Shown piece after piece: positions 45,005 to 57,339 of a stretch of 64,000 nucleotides of DNA (positions within the stretch are counted from its first letter, which is position 1; the number at the start of each line of letters is the position of its first letter). The translations under genes and the position numbers were made by a program. Origin of the DNA: Lateolabrax maculatus. Its lineage: Eukaryota; Chordata; Actinopteri; Acropomatiformes; Lateolabracidae. The notes below the pieces were generated by a model that saw only the letters and a list, made by a program, of their open reading frames with translations, searched no databases and was not told where the DNA came from. Where the stretch lies: positions 6,367,501-6,431,500 of the forward strand of contig CM062215.1 in the NCBI GenBank assembly GCA_031216445.1, read 5' to 3'.

Positions 45005-45368
45005 TCTCACCACAAGGTCCATTTAGTGACTGTTCTGGAGCTTTTGATCGGATCACATGGTCTTCATCAGCAGATGGAGGTTGCCCAGTTGCCATGGAAT
45101 TGTAGATGTTGAAATTTCCCCTTTTTATGAGCACTTTAAAGACTTCTTGTCCATGTTGGCGTAAAAGTTGACGTTCAGAGTTCAATTTTGATCTCACCTT
45201 AAGGTCCATTTAGTAGCCGTTCTGGAGTTCTTATCATATCGCATGATCTTCATCAGCAGGTGGAGTTTGATGACTTGATGTTTTGCAACTGAGCAAACTC
45301 CATCAGCTGGCGAAGAGCATGTGATCATGAAGCTCCAGAACAGCCACTAAATGGACCTTGTGGTGAGA
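45005..45368. repeat. three-copy foldback repeat
   Basis: Copies A (45005-45080) and B (45192-45267) are direct; copy C (about 45295-45368) is inverted. All share AAGGTCCATTTAGT, TGTTCTGGAGCTT-like and CTTCATCAGCAG-like blocks. B and C can form a stem of about 73 bases around a short loop. It is probably a foldback-type mobile element. Confidence 0.8.
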
Positions 45369-46260
45369 TGGTTTATTATGAACGAACAAGCATGTCAGCA
45401 CACTTTTATGGCCCCTTAAATTGAGTTTACTTGTGTGAAATAGCAAGAATGAAGAATGTTTATTTCTTTATGTTTGTGAATGTTCCCATCACATATTTGT
45501 TTGGTTAGTACTCTGTGTATTTGCTCAAACCTTATTGATTGATTTGATGCATTTGTTTATCTGTTCCACACCTGACTGGTCTGTGGTTTTAAAGGAGAGT
45601 ACCGCTCCGTTAAAGGCGTTTCTTTGACCCTGCCTCTTGTGGTCATTAGCAGAACTGCATTGCCATCACATAAAACTTTGTCCATCGCGTCCCCAAAGTT
45701 CATGAAAGTCGTTTTGAAATGTTGTCACTTCAGTGAACCATAGCGACTGCAACATTAATTGTCTGTTTAGTTTTTTTGTATGTGGATACTGATTAGGGCT
45801 CAATTCATTTCACTTTCAACTCAGTTTTTTTTTTCAAATTGCAGAAAAACTGAAAGAGAAACTCGTGGCATCTTTACATTTTAAGAAATTAAATGAAATA
45901 GTAAGTGTGTTGCAGTTGAACCGAGTTGAAAGTGATTTGATTTCACCCTTGTGACTTATCATTTAATGATGTCTGTCTTGCCACTTTTGAAGTAAAATAT
46001 ATAACAATTACAGCAACAATATTTATTTATATTTATATAATTTCTGTTGTATGTTATGGAACAGTAAAATTATGATTGTGAGATAAAGCCTTCTGTTGTG
46101 CTCCTTTTAGTGTGTGTGATATTTTATATTTATTCATATTCTAAAAATCATTTACCACAAAATACAAATGTTTCTCTCTGTAAAACCCCCCCAACACTTC
46201 TTTAACTTACCACACTGGAAAACTGAAGCACAGAGGAGAAAATAAATACCCCTGTTTTCC

Positions 46261-46410
46261 GCCCAATCAGGAGCTGACCTTGGCTAGTTGCTAGGTAAGA
46301 AACATGTCTGGGAGCTCTGTGATTGGCGGTCGCTTTAATCGAGCTCCTCTACTCGCCTTAAATCAACCAATCATATTCCACCTCTCCACCACGGAGGAAA
46401 ATGGCGGCAC
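46261..46410 (+). promoter_or_regulatory. CCAAT/YY1-type promoter of an unidentified + strand gene
   Basis: Three CCAAT boxes about 55 bases apart (CCCAATCAG at 46262, inverted GATTGGCGG near 46322, AACCAATCA near 46366), then AAAATGGCGGC at 46398-46408, which fits the YY1 motif found at many TATA-less starts. It precedes an ATG exon with a consensus donor, so a + strand start near 46390 is likely. Confidence 0.6.
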
Positions 46411-46427
46411 CGTTGACAGCTTCTTAA
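46401..46427 (+). promoter_or_regulatory. short upstream ORF (8 codons)
   Basis: The ATG of the YY1-type ATGGCGGC motif opens an 8-codon frame (MAAPLTAS) that stops at TAA 46425-46427, 32 bases before the ATG at 46460. Confidence 0.4.
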
Positions 46428-46459
46428 ATAATAAAATAAACATTTTTAATTGTTGAAGA

Positions 46460-46535
46460 ATGGGAGATATTTGGAAGTTTAGGAGCGCTTTTGGGGACTT
46501 TTTGTCATCCCTTCTTCTCACATTGGGGCAAACTG
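46460..46535 (+). CDS. first coding exon of an unidentified gene
   Basis: ATG at 46460 (A at -3, G at +4) follows a promoter-like block and reads MGDIWKFRSAFGDFLSSLL then LTLGQT, ending one base into the next codon before the consensus donor GTGAGT at 46536. I do not recognise this peptide. By position it could be the start of the CEP85L orthologue, since in human CEP85L contains PLN antisense in an intron, but the residues do not resemble the CEP85L N-terminus I know. A phase-matched terminal exon at 59168 would make it a 44-residue microprotein. Confidence 0.45.
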
Positions 46536-49033
46536 GTGAGTCAATTTAATTAATTTTCTTGTCAACTAACAGCTAGCTAACGTTAACGTTAATATCACGC
46601 AGTGTGTTGTAGTTTTTTGTCTTTTCTACAGTAAAATACACCATAAAGGTGATTTATTTACCAGCTACATGCAGGGTTATTGTTGTGTTTGTTGTAGGAT
46701 GTGTTTCATCAGTGAGGAAATATTTTGTCCTGTGTTTTTTGGCCAAATAATGTGTTTGGTGTCAGCTGCAGCTGCGGTACTGTTTATCTTTACATTTGCA
46801 GTTCCAGGAAATATCAAGTTCAGTCAATTCTTGATGAAAATATATTCAAACAACTTTTTAAAAATGTAGTATTATTATTATTATTTAATGTCTTTTAAAT
46901 AAGGACTTCTCCAACACTTATCTTATATGATATAAATAGATTTTATGGCCACTTGGGGGCAGCAGAAATAAGCTTTAAACATAACATTGACATAGTATCA
47001 TGTTTTAAGTTTATATGGCAAACTTCAGCCTGCTATTGTAAGTCCAATATTCACTTGTTTTTCACAACACAAACTCTTTGGGGCACTATCTGTCTCTGGG
47101 TTTTTACAGCTTGTACAGTGTTGAAAACAGCTGTCGGGTCTGGAAGGAAAGAAAACAAATCTTCCACACCTGCATCAGGAGAAACCACTTTCATTTTATT
47201 GACATGCATTTTCTTTGGTGTTCCACAGTTTAAAAGTCAGGTGGTACAATTTTCCAAACATAGAAGAACAAAACTGCATTTTTGTCATTCATTTCTAATC
47301 CCCAGTGTAGATGTTATTTATATTTTTAAATTTTCAGACATGACAAAGATAGTGAAAATGCATTATATGTAAAAGTGGTTTGTAAGTTGTTAAAATTCTC
47401 CTCTCAAAAGCACAGATATCATTTTTTCATTATATATTAGATTCTTGTGGACTTAATAATGCACTTGAGATTTATTAATCTCCTTTTACCGTTGCTGCCA
47501 CAATCATTAGTCAGTTACAGTTTTAATAACAGAAAAAGAACTTAAATGTCATAAACAAAAAACGTCATCAAGTGATATCACACCATGCAAAGTGAAGTTT
47601 TCTTCGCAACTGATAAACTGCATGTACTGTATATTGTACTGTTTATGTCAGGCCTATATCAGAGGTTGTGTGTGTGTATTTAAAGTTCAGATGTCCATTG
47701 AAGCTTCTGCTTGTGAGCTGCACTCAGTATATACCTCACATAATTTATAGACTTAAAGCACTTAGAATGATTTCTAAGTATTAAATCAAGTGTTATATTT
47801 ATACAAGTTAAGCAAGAATAAGTCACACCGTTTGAGTGTAATGTCAGACCTGCTACAGAATAGTCAAATTTGACTTCTCCAGTTCCCTTTGTCCTCAGGT
47901 AGTTTATTCAAAAGAACCATCACTGAGAGGACTGGCTGGCTTGTAACTCTACATTTTCACACTGCATAGGGACCTGTTAGTTTTTTAAGGGAAATTGCAG
48001 GGGGAGGGGTGCCGTTCTTCCACCACACATGGAGATGACCATTTCTTGCCTTCAGCAACCAACATGGCTGTGAGATGAAATCAATCCTCAAGTGCCTTCA
48101 GCTTTCCCTAATAACCAATAGATGCTGGTAAAAGAAAAAAAATGAAAGTCCCTAATCATGTCCAAAAACAAAGTGAATATGTTTTTTCATAATGAATGTT
48201 TTGGGGCATGTTTACCTAATTGACAGGTACCCAAGCCTATCACACTCAGCCATGGTGTTTGCTGCTTTCCTGTCCCAGTTTCCTTTTTTCCAAATTTGTA
48301 TTTTCAGGCTTTGGTAACTCCCAAAATGGCAGCATTTAAGTTTCAAAATACAGAAATCTGATGTCACTGGTTTTTTACTGTCTGTCTGTGGTTTCTGGCA
48401 GTGAGAGACAACGGAGGAAGTACAAACACTAATGGAAAAAAATAATTTCCAGCATGTTTATCTTTCCCCTAGCGGTGTGGGCGGGCTACAGGAAGCAACG
48501 GTGCTCATGGGAGATGGAAATTAAACAACAGTGATGTATTGATATTTTAGTATAATACATGTTGCACCTATTATTACTTAAGCAGGAAACGTTGTCATAC
48601 AGTATATATTGAATGCAGGGAGTCAGTCTCCTTTTAAATCTGCTTAAATCAACACATTGAAATGTAAGCAGGTATTCGTCTGAATGAGCAGCAGGCAGCT
48701 ATGCATACATACAGTATATCAGTGAAGATTAAACTGTTAAAGTCGGGTCACCTTTGATCATTCCCTTGAGAAAGAGAGGCAGGGAAGCTGATCCCTGATC
48801 AGCTCTGATAGAAACAATTTGAGAGAGTTTGGCCGTTATTGTTTTCACATGGATTCATTCTACCTCCCTGATCCCTCTTCATGGCTGTTGTCAAACAGGG
48901 TCAGGCTGATATATGGGGACGACTGCTTAATTAGAAATCTGATCTGTATGTATCAGTAAAGCCCATATCTCAGCCAAACCCTCGTCCACAGTACAGCGTT
49001 GCCAAACTCTCTCTGCGCACGGCTCTGCTGTTC
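46536..49033. other. gene-free segment between the 46460 exon and pln
   Basis: It contains a dispersed repeat (46932-47110). Otherwise it is AT-rich sequence that should include the 3' UTR of pln, which is transcribed leftward. A minus-strand AATAAA (TTTATT at 47903-47908) would give a 3' UTR of about 1.1 kb. That is a guess. Confidence 0.6.
46932..47110 (+). mobile_element. dispersed teleost repeat (GGCCACTTGGGGGCAG family)
   Basis: GGCCACTTGGGGGCAGCAGA, then ATGGCAAACTTCAGCCTGCT and CACAACACAAACTCTTTGGG, is a block I recognise as recurring in percomorph genomes. The 139-codon open frame crossing it (46953-47372) is a by-product. Confidence 0.6.
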
Positions 49034-49195
49034 TCAGCTGCTCAGCAGGACGATGATGTAAATGAGGAGCAGGCAGATGAGGATGAGGGTGAAGTTGACG
49101 AACAGCTCCTGCAGGTTCCTCTTGGCTTGCGGATTCACCTCGATCTGGGACGCGCGGCGGATGGCCGACTTTGTCATGTGCTGAACACGCTCCAT
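49034..49195 (-). CDS. pln: phospholamban (53 residues)
   Basis: Phospholamban is the small sarcoplasmic-reticulum membrane protein that binds and inhibits the SERCA calcium pump in heart muscle; phosphorylation relieves the block. The minus-strand frame starts ATGGAGCGTGTTCAGCAC (MERVQHMTKS) and ends at TGA 49034-49036. The cytosolic helix (1-20) carries AIRRAS with Ser16 in the PKA motif RRAS and Arg13/Arg14 kept. Position 17, the CaMKII Thr in mammals, is Gln. Asn27 is kept. The membrane helix (about 31-51, LFVNFTLILICLLLIYIIVL) keeps the pentamer zipper residues L37, I40, L44, I47 and L51 and C41. Cys36 and Cys46 are Thr and Tyr. It has two extra C-terminal Ser (53 against 52 residues). 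The coding sequence lies in one exon, as in mammals, and is GC-rich against AT-rich flanks. The upstream non-coding exon was not located. Confidence 0.97.
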   Translation of the reverse strand: MERVQHMTKSAIRRASQIEVNPQAKRNLQELFVNFTLILICLLLIYIIVLLSS

Positions 49196-51499
49196 GGAGG
49201 CGGCGGGCTGGTTAGATTTTGATCGGCTTGATTGTGAGAGGAGAGAGTTCAGTCAGGCTGCTGGGCCTGTTTGGGCTGAGCTGGTCAGGCTGCTGTGACG
49301 AGGTGAGATCAGGGAATCAGACCTGCGGCTGGTTGTCTGGGGATGAGCTCAGATCGAGTGTTTTAGGCAGGCCTGGCTTGAAGTAGTTTAGTCCAACAAA
49401 AACGTATTTTCTCTTCTCTTCTCTCTGCTGGATAAACCACAGACAGTAAGAAAATGTTGTTAAAGACGTATTTGCCATAGGTTGTTTCAGTTTTACTTTG
49501 CCTTCGTACTTTAACATCAAAAAGTTAAAAGCCCTTCGGCGCCCTCCTCTGGGTGATGCCTCCTGGTTGAGCTCTTTGTGTGACCTTTCTGTATCGCAGT
49601 ACATGGTGTGATGATAAGAGAGCTGCTCAGAGGCGCCAGCTGAGGCTTGATGATGTGTTGAGCCAGACTCTAGCACAAGTGGCAACCACACAGTGTGAAT
49701 GACATATACACAATGTACACACACGAGCAATGAAAAGGTATGAACTAAAACACATGTAAGACATTTTAATTAAGGATATTTACCATTTAAACTAATACAT
49801 ATAATGAAATGGCAGGGTTACTGTCTGAAGGGAACAATGGCTATTTACATCCCTGCATTTCAGCAATTAAATTGAATCTATGTGTTGACACAGTGGCCAC
49901 GGGGGGAAATTGTGAGATGATGGTTCATTTTAAAGCCTTTAAACATTAAATATCCATCAAAGTTAAAGTATTAAAGTAAGAAAAAGTACTATTTATAAAA
50001 ATATTAACACTTCACTTAGATGAATATATAGCTTGAATAATATATACACTTAGATATAATATTAGTTATAGAGCAATATCTGCCAAAAAGTTTCTAACAT
50101 TAGCCACCTTAAGTTTACTGGTCATACTAGACCAAGTAAAGCTGTAGCAGCAAAACCCCTGAGTGTATTGAATTGAACACCAGTGTGTTTTCTTTCACAT
50201 GAATTAAACTTTTAACTTGTTAAAGGAATATTTTAATTTCATCTTTTAATAATTTTTCCTCTTGTAACAGTCTCACAGACTCTACTGCATGAATTAATAA
50301 AGGCTGAAGGTAGGCGATAAAAAAAGCATGTGAGCAGAAATAATAAATGATCTTCACAGTGCAGCTGCAGGCTGTCCACACTCTGCTGAATCCCTTTTGT
50401 CATCTGATCTGCAACTTTTCCTCATATCAAAGTCACTGTGACAAGGTGACCATGCTATTGCATTAGTGGCTCCCACAAACAGTGAACATCTTACCACTTG
50501 TACATCTGCTCTGCCAAGTTCTTTGCTATTTTTAACAAGATTAAAAGTCCTGCTAGTGGCCTCTGCCGTGTACATTGTTCATAATACAAAAAGGGGAGAA
50601 CAGCATACAGACAGCTTTGGATTCCTGGAGCCGTGTTATTAGACATGTCTGATGTTAGGCTGGTCAGATATCCTGTGTGCTGAGTAAAATGTTTGTCCTG
50701 AAGGTGGCACTGAAGGAAAGCATCCATTTTGGATTGCTATTTAGTCTTTCACTGTGCTTGTACTATATATTAAAACTACACTTTTATTCATTCACCTCCA
50801 TTTTTTGTTGCTATTTCCAGAACAGATAAACATCATTTCAGCCATTTGATGCCTTCTACAGACATTTCAACACATTTATTTTTATCATTTCACCTTTGTT
50901 TCTTCCACTCCTAATCTGCCTCTGAGTCACCCATTATCACTTGACATGTTAACACCTTTACACACAGCCACACACTTTCTCTTATCCCATGGGTTACTCC
51001 ATAAAACAGTCTTGGATACCTCTTACCTCTGACCTGACTGAAGTGACTCACAGCAGGAGGGTTTGATTTCTAATCCCTGAAGACTTTCACAACCTATTGT
51101 ACAACAAAATGTGCTGGAGTTTGAAATGGTGTCTCACCTGAAATTATCTGTATTTAGAGGATTAGTTTTGTTTGAATTAAAATGGAATAAATAGTAATAA
51201 TAAATAGTTGGCGGGCATAGGATAATTTAATTTGAATAAAAAATGACATATACAGTTCACTGCACTATATGCATGCAGCTTTTTCATGCACTTTTATTCT
51301 ACTGAATTAAAGAGAAGGAAGCTTTCACCTAACTGGAAATGCTGCTCACTGAAGAAGTGTTTTCCCCTCAGCTTTACAGAGTTTTTTTTAAAGCCCCTTT
51401 CAGCTAATTGTTTTGGTTTTCTGGCCTGGAACTTGACTCATTAGCCTCGTTTCCCACAGGATCAGGCAGCTGTGTTTAATGAAAAGGCTTGAAAAACCC

Positions 51500-51850
51500 A
51501 TTTTACACTACCTGCCCAGCATAGAACAGCAGACAAAGTTAGCAGCTAGCTGGTGAACATAGTGGAGCATTTGGCAACTAAATAGACAGATAGTTCTCTT
51601 GGGAGCTGGTGGAGACCAAACCAGAGATAAAAGGAGAGTGAATATTGGTCTTAAAAGCATCAGGTGGCCAGAAACACAACTCCAAATGAATTATAATGTT
51701 GCTGGATGTGTAAATAAGCAACTGAATCTGCTTTACTGGAATAATTCTTTAAATGCAATTGTAACTTTTGAAATACGTGTAATCCGAGATGTTGTTGTTG
51801 TTTTCTTCGTCTAGTGGTCATTAGAGGAACTGCATCTTAAGGCGCTTCAG
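51500..51850 (+). mobile_element. dispersed teleost repeat
   Basis: CAGCAGACAAAGTTAGCAGC, GGTGAACATAGTGGAGCATT and GATAAAAGGAGAGTGAATAT belong to an interspersed element I recognise from perch-like fishes. The end GTGGTCATTAGAGGAACTGC resembles GTGGTCATTAGCAGAACTGC at about 45638, so its tail also recurs elsewhere in this window. Confidence 0.65.
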
Positions 51851-54800
51851 CTGTGGCTTCCCCACTCAGCTGTGGCGGCTTAAACAAATGACAAAAAATC
51901 TTCAATTCGCTTGTGTCATATGAGAGAAGCTTTTAAAGTCTGAGCCTCCCCCTAACAACAGCTCATACTGGACCCTAAAACAATAAATATCCATAATCCC
52001 TGGCGTAATGTGAGGCCCCTGTCCTGCTCTTGGCCCCTGAATCATTCAGCACCACAGGTCATAAATGGAGCTCTAATACAACCTTCCTCTAATCTTCCCC
52101 TCTTCTTTCATTTACGTCCCCTATCCTGTGAGAGAAGTTCGCCTTTTTGTCCTGTCAGCGCTTTGACCTTTGACACCTTGGGGTTAAATTTGGATCATCT
52201 TGTGTGTGGGCCTCTACAGTCGAGCTCAACGCTGTGTGACTGAGAGGTGAGTGACTGGTGCTCCACGTTATCCCCCACTCGTCTGTACACATCAGCCACA
52301 TCATTACGAGCTGAGTCCTGACTGTCAGTCATTTCATGCTAGAAGAGGGGCTGTCGTTCTTTTCTGTGACTAGAGCGCAAGAAATCCTCATTTCCACAAA
52401 GGAGAAATGAGTGAAAAAATTAAATGTTGACAGTAAATTTACCCAGGCTTACCTCTGTCTGATGACATTTGGGGGTCTGTGAGTCTATGGCACACAGCTC
52501 CTGCCAAATTTAACCACAGCCTCGATAAAAAGGATCTACTTTTCTTTTATTTTCCAGCAAGCCATTTTTTGTCATCACCTACTACTTTCGTCTCCTGTCT
52601 GTCTGTACTTCTCACGTCTCACAGGACAGACACAGCTGTTGCTGTGCGATTGGTTGATCTGTGCAATGTCATCTACATAAAAGCATGCAACTGGACAGGA
52701 GGCAGCAACTGTGGCCGCTTATTAAATCTGAAGGATGAACAACAAGGAAGAAGAAAAATCTCAGCCATCCACCTCTGATGAAAGCTGAATCCCATAATGT
52801 GGAAATGTCCTCAGATGCAATACCTTTAATGACCAGTAGACGGTGCATCCAAGAAATTCCAATTTCCAGTTAGTTTGTATGCAAGAAATCAAGTTCTCAA
52901 AAGCTTTTACTTCTGTTATTGTGCGTCTTGGTGTCTCAGCCCAGCTCCAGTGATTTCCACCTGACTATCCCACCTCAGTCTCATTGTTTACCAAGTTTTG
53001 TTTTTGTTTTGTGGCTCCAAAAAGTGAACAGTAAAGCAGATGGCAGGCTTCAGAAACATTTGGGTGGCTTCTGTGCTTTTATCAATATGTCAGTTCTCCA
53101 CCGTAGTTACTTTGAATTATCTCAAATGTCAAATTTCTACAAATGGCATCTATTTGTTACTTCTGTGTTAAAATGTAAAATCTACTACTAGATTTACTTG
53201 ATGTTTTAAAAGTCATTCACCAGGTTCATTGGCCTTGAATATTTTATTATCTCACTAATTTCTCATTTAATGAATAGAATTCCAAATTACCCTTTGTTTT
53301 ACTGCGTGAAGCATAAATCAAGTTTTATTTTTAGATGGTTATTACTGTTATAGTACAGATCATTCTTGTTCTGTTGAAAGGACCAAGCTGTACTTTTATA
53401 CACACAATCAGCTGTTGTTAGCCATTGTTGCCAAGAGCTAAATGCCGTCAGTGTGACCAACAGTGGGGGTTTAACGTCCTGATCAGCAGTTAGATATGAA
53501 AGTTACTTTTTCACTCTAAAAGACTGAAATATTTTCATTGCAGACACTGTGTTACCTTTGGAGAAATGTGTGCGCGTGAAGTTTTTTCAATGCCAGTCAT
53601 TCCTTTGGTGTGAGTTTTATCAGTGTGTGTCAGCACCAGTAGCTGGTGTCTTGAGCAGCGAATGAGGCTACACACAGATGTAAAGGTACACGCTCCCATA
53701 AGGATACACATACAGCTTTTTAACCACTTCTTCTTTGTTATTGTGAAGAATAACAGCTGAGGTGATCCATCCGTACAGACACAAAGGACAGTTTGTTAGT
53801 TGGCAAACAAAATAGCTGCAGTATCTTTTGTAACTTGTGGCACATCATGTTAGAAAATGATTGACAGTAAAAAGCAGAGCATGACCGCAAACGAGTAGTA
53901 AAATGTAGGTTAGACAGATACATGGGTTTTCTGATGTTGACCTATAATTCAAAATGGGGCATGGTCAGGGTCACCCACCTGCTGATAAAAGCTGTTGGGT
54001 GCCAGAAAACATTAAATGTCTTTTAAATTTGTCTGTTTTGTTTCTAAACTATCAAAAAAATCAATAGATATTTAAAAGATTAAAAGCTTACACTGCAGTG
54101 TAATACCGTAGGTTATTTAAGACTGATTTTGTTTTAAATAGCATTTTTTCCTGCTTGTTTATAGAAGTAATCTGTCTAAATGTAAGTTTTGTAGTTTCAA
54201 AGAAGAGATATTTATGTGACTATGTTCCAAGGCTGCATACTTTATGTTTGACAGGGGGTGAGGAGCATCATTATATATTAGTTTGTACTAGCTTTGATGA
54301 TGATGGGTACACATTAGTTGTATAATACTATAGGATTAATCCATTATAATCCATCCATAAGCACTGTTGAAGTTGAAAAAGTTGCTCAATTGTATTTGAT
54401 TTATTTATCATTTTCCTCTCCTCAGTTACTGGTCAACAGGTGTCACCATCCTCTTTATTTTTATTTTGTTAGCTTTTTTATGTGTAACCGGGTCTGTATG
54501 CCTCCTTGAGAGGTCATCATGGAATAAAGAAGTCTAAAACTCAACATATATCTGCTGTCAGGTTGGAAAAGTCACCACAAATCAATCAAACATTTAAACC
54601 AGAATGATGCTTCTAATAAAACCGTTTCCCCCTAGTTTAGCTTCCAGTATAGCTAATTTGATCAATTTTACCATTAATACCTATGAATCAAGCGGTCAAA
54701 TCAGATCAGTTTCAAACTAAAGGCTGATGTCATTTGTAAGCACATGCTACTGTAACCTTAAACTATGAAATCCATGATTAGATTTAGCTGATTTGGTTCC

Positions 54801-55396
54801 TCAGCGCTCTGAAATACAATCATGTGCTTTGCATGGGAATGTAAGAAGTGGAGATGAGTGTTTATCCCTTGGGGAGCTTCAGTCCAGTTTCCATCCCCCC
54901 CACCCCCCCGCCCCTCTGTTAGGAACTATGTTTACTGTATGTGAACAATTACTTTTTTAAAAGGCAGTGATTCATACAGCGCCCCTCTGGATCTTAAGAA
55001 CTAGCCCACAATGATGTCTCACTGTGTAACGTCTGCAGTTGCTCTAAGTGCTCATCTAGCCCAACTAGTTATGTAAATGACTGACTTAAACTTCAGGAAG
55101 CCATTAGAGTTTCATAAGAAATTGTTTCATGGTAACGTAATCATCTAGAAATAATAATACTTTATGCATTTTAATGACTGCTCTTGTTTTATGATTCATT
55201 TTAAGCATTATTATCTTGTATACATCATCTGTTATCATTAGTATCTCCCCGTCTGCTGTTATAAAATGAAATCATAGTTAAATAACAGCTGTGTCTGTAG
55301 AGGATGCTGGTTCTTACCTTTTCGGATGAGAACAGAGCTGGTTGGAGTTTGAGAGAGAAATGTCAGATATGCAACTCTCTCGAAGGCTGTAAACAC

Positions 55397-55399
<3 letters not shown>

Positions 55400-55438
<39 letters not shown>
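55400..55438. repeat. (GA)19 microsatellite
   Basis: Uninterrupted GA repeat of about 39 bases. Confidence 0.95.
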
Positions 55439-55439
<1 letters not shown>

Positions 55440-57339
55440 CAGGACATCCTAGAAAAAGATTTCAGGAGACTGGGGATACCAAGGTCGTACCAGGTCTGGT
55501 GAATTATACATGCAACAGCCAGCGTTTACCAGCGCATTTTAATTTTCTTCAGAATTTAGGTTTTCAGTCCAAAATCATGAAAGTGTCAAGTTGTTAAACC
55601 AGGTTCCCGTGAATGATAAAAGGTCAAAATGCACTTGAAATAATATTTACAGGTTACATTATGACGATTTAAAAACAATCATTTGAATTCATTCACTTCT
55701 TAATGAATTAATCAGTCTGTATTAAACAGTTTATTTTTGGCAGGTATCATAAATCAAGCCCATAGGATTAAAGCTTTATTTGACCTAGTGGGCAAAGTCG
55801 GAAATGCATGCCATTTGACCCAGAAACTTCATGGCATACGCATGTACAGAGAGCTGAAGTGAAACCTCCATCAACATTTGTGATAACAGAAATCACAAAA
55901 AATCCAGCATTGAAACATGGCATTACTCAACTCTGTGTCATGTGGTTCACTCCATATGTCTAGATAAGGATAGTCATTTAAAAAGAATATGATCAAACGT
56001 TGTTTATTTAAAATGTCCATTTTTAGCAGCCTGTCACAAACACCATTTCCCTCAAGCCTAAGACATTTGAATGTAGACATAGACATCTTTTTAGACAGCT
56101 GAGATTACAGTAAATACAGAAACAAAAGTTACATTAGAAGAGGGCTTATGATAATGTTTTACATGCCCTGCCATGCTGGTGAAACTAGGATTCCTCATCC
56201 TTGGTTTAAAACACCTGTAAAGTGTTAACTGGGAACAATCAGCGCATCACGGCAGAGCTACTTTGCAGTTTGGCCTACAATCAAACATATTGTGGCAGGA
56301 CTACTCTATTGTCTTCATCCTCCTGACAGCCTGATAGACTCTTGGCACAAGCGTGGTGCCTGACCTGAACAGCTGATGGCACCTCTAAATATACAGTTTG
56401 GTCATGACCACACCAGTGAAGAGCCCAGGAATTGATCCTTTGGGATCCTGATATTGTTGAAGCAGCAATGACAAAATAATTTCCCAAATAGCTGTGTTAT
56501 CGAAATTTAAACTGGATTTCACCCATGTAAGAACATCTAAAGATTTTTAGGTGGAGCACACCAGAGAATTTATTGTGTCACAGTAACCTTCATGAAAACT
56601 GGTCTTCTTATATGATTTGTAACATACTGCAAAGCTGCATACCAGATATTACCAAGTGAAATCGTTATGAATATAGGTTAAAACATATTTTGGGGCTAAA
56701 CAACAAATTCTGGGTCTCTGGCAAAGTACGTGTTTGGATGTTGGTGAAGTCCTGGACAACATCCGCCACTTGGGGGAAATCAAAAGAGAAAGTAAAAATA
56801 ACCCCCATGCCGTGGCCCAGAAAGTATTGCATCTGCCTTATAAGGAGAATCTGCATGTAAACAGTCATCTATCGGGCAGTCAGCTTTGTTGTTATTGCTA
56901 CTCTTTGCTTTACTGTGGATACACAATTCAGACAGTCTGAATTCTGACCCTCTCGAGGTCCTTATTACCAGTTTCTGAACCTGTAGCTGTTTTCTGGCAA
57001 AAGGAGCCTGTGGTTTAGTGTTCTATCATTTAGGGAAAAGCAGCATCTAGAAGTTGCTCTTGTCAAATTATTGGGACAGGCAGAGACAGTTGGTGTTTCT
57101 CCGGCCTTTGAATTGGTACACAGACCTAACTTTGGCCTTTATAATAAAAAAAATGGTATTGTCCCAGGGGGCTAAATGTGGTCTTTTAAAACTAAACATT
57201 GATGTAATGACATAAGACATGCAGTGCTGTATCAAGAAATGTTATGGGTAAAAGAAAGACTATTTGAAAGGTCATCTGTCTCCAAAGGGATGAAGTAAAC
57301 TCACAGGGTCACTTTATTTGCTTCTTGCAGCCTGGCTCT

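Larger units (their letters stand above)
40877..46250 (+). other. fam184a 3' UTR and intergenic region
   Basis: No coding exon is recognised. Candidate poly(A) signals AATAAA lie at 41636, 41706 and about 44405; which is used is unknown. The stretch contains a 19-base stem pair (42298-42380), an imperfect foldback (42457-42595), a SINE/MITE-like fragment (43670-43740) and a three-copy foldback repeat (45005-45368). Confidence 0.7.

Noticed and set aside
46953..47372. 139-codon plus-strand frame
   Set aside because: It starts inside a dispersed repeat; no coding features.
49317..49730. 137-codon minus-strand frame just upstream of pln
   Set aside because: No similarity to any protein I know. 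The pln leader is non-coding in mammals, and the frame has no splice context linking it to pln.
54425..54440. 14-base microexon-like segment TTACTGGTCAACAG between CTCCTCAG and GTGTCA
   Set aside because: Too short to support without transcript evidence, although the phase would fit the 46460 exon.
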